The position numbers and the translations under genes were made by a program. A stretch of DNA of 64,000 bases, from the NCBI GenBank assembly GCA_032173965.1, contig JAVUNC010000025.1, positions 14,522,001 through 14,586,000 of the forward strand. Reading direction: 5' to 3'. Positions 60,392 through 64,000 of this stretch are shown here, piece after piece. The stretch is from Sitta carolinensis (taxonomy: Eukaryota; Chordata; Aves; Passeriformes; Sittidae). Within the stretch, counting starts at the first letter, position 1, and the number at the start of each line of letters is the position of its first letter. The notes below the pieces were generated by a model, which worked only from the letters and a program-made list of their open reading frames with translations, did not search any database and was not told the origin of the DNA.

Positions 60392-63300
60392 GAAGTGCCA
60401 CCAAAGTATATTCTAAAGAAGCTCATGTTAAGTTTTCTAGATTCAGTAATATCAGAAAGAAAATGGGTAAAGGTGTAGAGCATAGATAAAGCCACCATAA
60501 AAGAATATGGCAATTTATCAGGTATATTGTTTTATTTTAATGGCATGATCTCACACTGTCAGATTCTTCCACCTGTCCAGCAGATAATTAAAGGAATGTT
60601 TTGACATTTTCTGTTATCCCCTTCAAGTTTATCCCTTACATTAAAATGAAGCTTTTACAGTTTTGACAAGACATTTAAGAGGAGTCAGTCTGTAAAGCAT
60701 AATTGTTTGTTTTCTCCTGGGGGTCTTTTGCACTTGTTTTGAACCATTCATTGGAGGTGGCTTTCAATTATGAGCCAAGATTCAGATCCTTGTATAGACA
60801 GACCTTACACTGTCCATAAATCCTGGAATTTCACAACCATCAGACAGACTCTTTAAAAGCTTTTATGAGAAAATATGGTTTAGTATGGAGACAGCTGGTA
60901 TTTAAATTATCCATGTGAGAGAAATTACTTTTATTCATTCACCAGATGCTTTATTCATATATAGATTTTTAAATTAATAATTCCATAATACTTGCAGCTA
61001 TATAATCCTCAAATCCACACAGTTTTGCTCACGATGTTAACAAGATTTGACATCTTTTTTATATTTCTTGCAAATAGTGAGGCACATTTTGCCAATTGCT
61101 ATTTTGATGAAACATTGCAACACGCAAAGGAAAAATAAAAAATGTCAGTGTCCACTGACTAGATGAGTAGAGTTCATCAAACTGTTATTCCTGCCTGTAC
61201 TCCAGGTGCAGACTTCAGAATCATTTGACTAGAAAAAACATATTGGCTAGTCACATGTACATGTACCCCTACTACTCACAAACTGCTCTGTGTTATATTT
61301 TTAAACCAAATAACTACAAGTCAGAGATACCTGAAAAAGTGGGGAAACACTTCTTGGCTGTAAAGATGAACTGAACAACAAGAAGTTTCAGGAAGAAAAA
61401 TAGGAAAAATGGGAAATAAAAAAAAAAAAACAAACAACTGGAACATTCTAGAAAATTATTTAACGTGCTTGGCATTTAATATATCAAAGAGGTGGAAAAG
61501 CAGCTGAGCTGTCTCGAGCAGGGACTCCATGCCAAATAAACCTGCAGCCTCAAGTTTGTTCAGAAAATGTTTATTCAATCAAATAATGTTCTTCCTTGCA
61601 ACCCTGAAATTATTTTTTTCCTGTTTTCTTCTTTCCACTTGAACACTTTTTCATTTCTCTTCAATTTTCTTGTCTTGATCATTACAATTTCCTTCTTCCA
61701 GGCCTCACTCCATTACATATTCTTTTGGAAAATGCTACTACTTCACTTTGAGTCCCTGCACTGGCTAAATTCACCCTTCACATGAATTCCAGGGTCCTTG
61801 TCTCAATTCTTGAGGCATCACATAACACTTGTTGCTGCTTCAGCATTCCTATTATTTCCTCTGCTCCTAAGTCTTCTGCCTCACACTTGTTTTGTGCAAA
61901 TGGCATTCTTAATCATCCCCTGGACTGATCAAAACCCAACCTGTTTTCATCTAAATCTTCATTTAATGTACCTGTCTGTGAGAAGCTTATCAGAAATCAC
62001 TATAATTAAAAAAAAAAAAAAAAAACACAAAGAAAAAAAAGAAAAAAAAAAAAAGAAAAAAAAACTCAACAAAAGCAATAAGAACAAAACATTTTTGAAA
62101 GCAACACAAGCTCAGGACTTCATGCATGTGTTAGAAATAGCAAATACTTCCAACATCTCTAAATGGATGTCTGCTTAGTAGTTTGTTTTTTCCAACTGTA
62201 CAAAACCCAATAAGAATACAGAAGTTAGCCTCCCTCCCTCTCCCATTTTCTCCCTAGGCAAGGTTTTCAGAAGGACTGACTTCTGACAGCCACCCTCCAA
62301 CCACAGACTTTCCAACTCCAAAGGCTTAGAAATGCATACAGGTTTTTCACTGTTCTTTCAAGAGATTTCCTGGACAAAAGTGACAATAATTGTCTTTTTA
62401 TCGAGAATGAAAAAATGGCAGCTCTGTTATGAAAATGATCCACTTACTAAGTTCCAGATCTCAGTCAGGGGATAATATGAACTTTTGAGTCCATGAGCCT
62501 CTGAGTTTCTTGCCCAAGCTAACTGAATACCATCCAAATGCATTTCAAATACTTGCAGCTAGGAATCAACCCCAGCACAACATTATCTAATTTCCAACTC
62601 TGCAGCAAGAACTTTAAGGATGGAAATTAACCTTAGCTGCAATCTTCATTTTTATAAAAGAGTTGTCTAAGCTTGAAGCACAGACCAAAACCACCCCTCA
62701 CCTTCAATAGATGTTCACCCAGATGCTATGGAAGCAAAGTTATGGTCACAATCAGCAGGAGAATGGGGCCAAACTGCAGCCAGAGGGTTTCAGGCACCTG
62801 CTGACAGGATGGTCACTTCTGTGCATGGGACACATCCACTCTGTGCAGCTCCTGCCTCTGCTGGCCCTGCCTGGGGAGATGCTGCAAGGTGATTTTAAGG
62901 TGGGTTCTCTCTCCTCATGCTGCATTTATAACCAATTGTCTTGATTTTTAATTTGGTATAGATTCAAAACCCACTTCAGTTGCATCAATCATTTTAAATG
63001 AAAGTAACTTTGTTGGGTAAGAAACTCAGGAAATATGTAATTATAATTCTTTCTATGAGTACTGTGATACTAGAGGTTGTAGGAACAGCCAGAAGTCCAC
63101 ACTAGAACTGCCCATGGTGATTTGTGAGACTACTGAAACCACAATTTGAGGAATTACACCCTGATAACTTGAGGAAATACATCATAAAACTCTCCCATCA
63201 CCACCTGAACTCTTATAGTAGCATGAAAACCCTGCCTTTTTCAAGGCAGCTCTCCTTCATAGACTCTGGATGCCAGAACACAGAGAATGCTTGTCTTCCA

Positions 63301-64000
63301 GAGCTCTAGGAAGCATGACCCAGAACAGAGGGAGTTACTAACAGAAACATTCTACCCTCTGCTTAAATCCCTGGCTTCTGCTCCAGCTTTCACATCCCCA
63401 AGAGCTGTAATGTTTATCCATCCACCCAGGGCACAGATGTGTTATGAGGATTAGTTAGTGTCTGATTATGTGAATATTTAAAGTGTTACTCTTAATGTCC
63501 TAATATTATCACCAATGTATTTGCATATGATTTTATTTATGCTCTTGACATTTGCTTTCCAGATTTTATTAGAGCTTAAAAACAATAAAAAATGTTTGTC
63601 AGGCCTTATTACACACTTCCATGTGATGACTTAAACACCCTCAGACTCTTGAGGTTTGTTGAAGTCATAGCCATTTAACAAGTTTACTGAACAGCTTTCT
63701 TTGAATCAGACCCTTCTGTAAAAGGAGAAATGACATTATTATCTTATTAAGTGTTCTTTCTCTATAAAAGAATTAGTTCAATGTCACTGTAACAATAGCA
63801 ACTTCAGTTCTTTGAATGAAGAAAGAAGGGATTCCCATAAATCTGCAGTGACCAGTGCCCTGTTGCTTTGGTTAAACGTGTGCCTCCAGAGCACTGCAAC
63901 AGCCTCAGCAGCTGGGTGCAAAAGAGGTGATCTCTGATCCAATGCCCCGAGTCAGGGTATTTTATGTGCAGTGGAATTGTCTGCAGATAGTAAAAAAGAG
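60392..64000. other. AT-rich noncoding stretch, no gene recognised
   Basis: The 126-codon frame at 61798-62178 ends in translated poly(A) and is not a convincing gene; 61600-62000 is pyrimidine-rich on the plus strand. The block 60520-60760 and the stretch 63440-63600 (perfect octamer ATTTGCAT at 63519-63526) are non-repetitive AT-rich DNA that could be regulatory. A GC-richer patch at 62730-62900 is unassigned. Confidence 0.5.
62008..62064. repeat. Compound A-rich tract
   Basis: A run of 18 A, then CACAAAG, then further A runs of 8, 13 and 9 separated by single G. Simple repeat; it follows pyrimidine-rich sequence that does not resemble an mRNA copy. Confidence 0.92.

Noticed and set aside
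61798..62178. 126-codon frame with a hydrophobic N-terminal part
   Set aside because: Its last third is translated poly(A) (Lys runs) and the rest comes from pyrimidine-rich DNA; no family recognised.
1..64000. Search for bacterial or viral systems, CRISPR arrays, retroviral gag/pol/env, rRNA, tRNA and common snRNAs
   Set aside because: No supporting motifs, arrays or frames were seen; the CR1 content places the window in a bird-like nuclear genome.

Overview
This window looks like noncoding DNA from a bird nuclear genome. The main evidence is six fragments of the CR1 LINE retrotransposon with the avian-type 3' end (copies of an ATTCTRTGA-like octamer followed inward by the conserved 3' UTR block). 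Supporting evidence is AT-rich, CpG-poor background, long poly(A)/poly(T) tracts, and no long open reading frame. The longest ATG-initiated frame on either strand is 143 codons, and none resembles a protein family I recognise. The species cannot be named from the sequence alone. I found no rRNA, tRNA, snRNA, CRISPR array, operon or retroviral gene.

Layout. Bases 1-15,900 are mostly unannotated AT-rich DNA with two minus-strand CR1 3' ends (about 2631-2848 and 13972-14342), homopolymer tracts and two AT-rich blocks that could be cis-regulatory elements (8410-8720, 10785-10990). Bases 15,900-21,540 hold the two plus-strand CR1 copies: a 1.2-kb internally deleted one (15910-17140) and a shorter deleted one (21062-21532). 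Bases 21,540-42,490 are mostly empty, with one minus-strand CR1 (30128-30492), simple repeats, a G-quadruplex motif near 34.9 kb and a pair of inverted RFX-like motifs near 36.4-36.6 kb. Bases 42,490-54,900 are the most unusual part. They contain two long, nearly perfect hairpins (42494-42639 and 51773-52167), a G-rich block with a canonical quadruplex motif (43879-43904), a CR1 (48623-48792), a CpG-dense stretch (53715-54190) and a GC-rich block (54380-54900). Bases 54,900-64,000 are again AT-rich, with an A/C tract that reads as repeated G4-5T5-6 on the minus strand (56989-57058) and one weak candidate terminal exon (60186-60357).

No gene network can be described. The best leads are the two foldback duplications and the CpG-dense block. 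Regulatory-element and exon calls are low-confidence, because no alignment or transcript data could be consulted.
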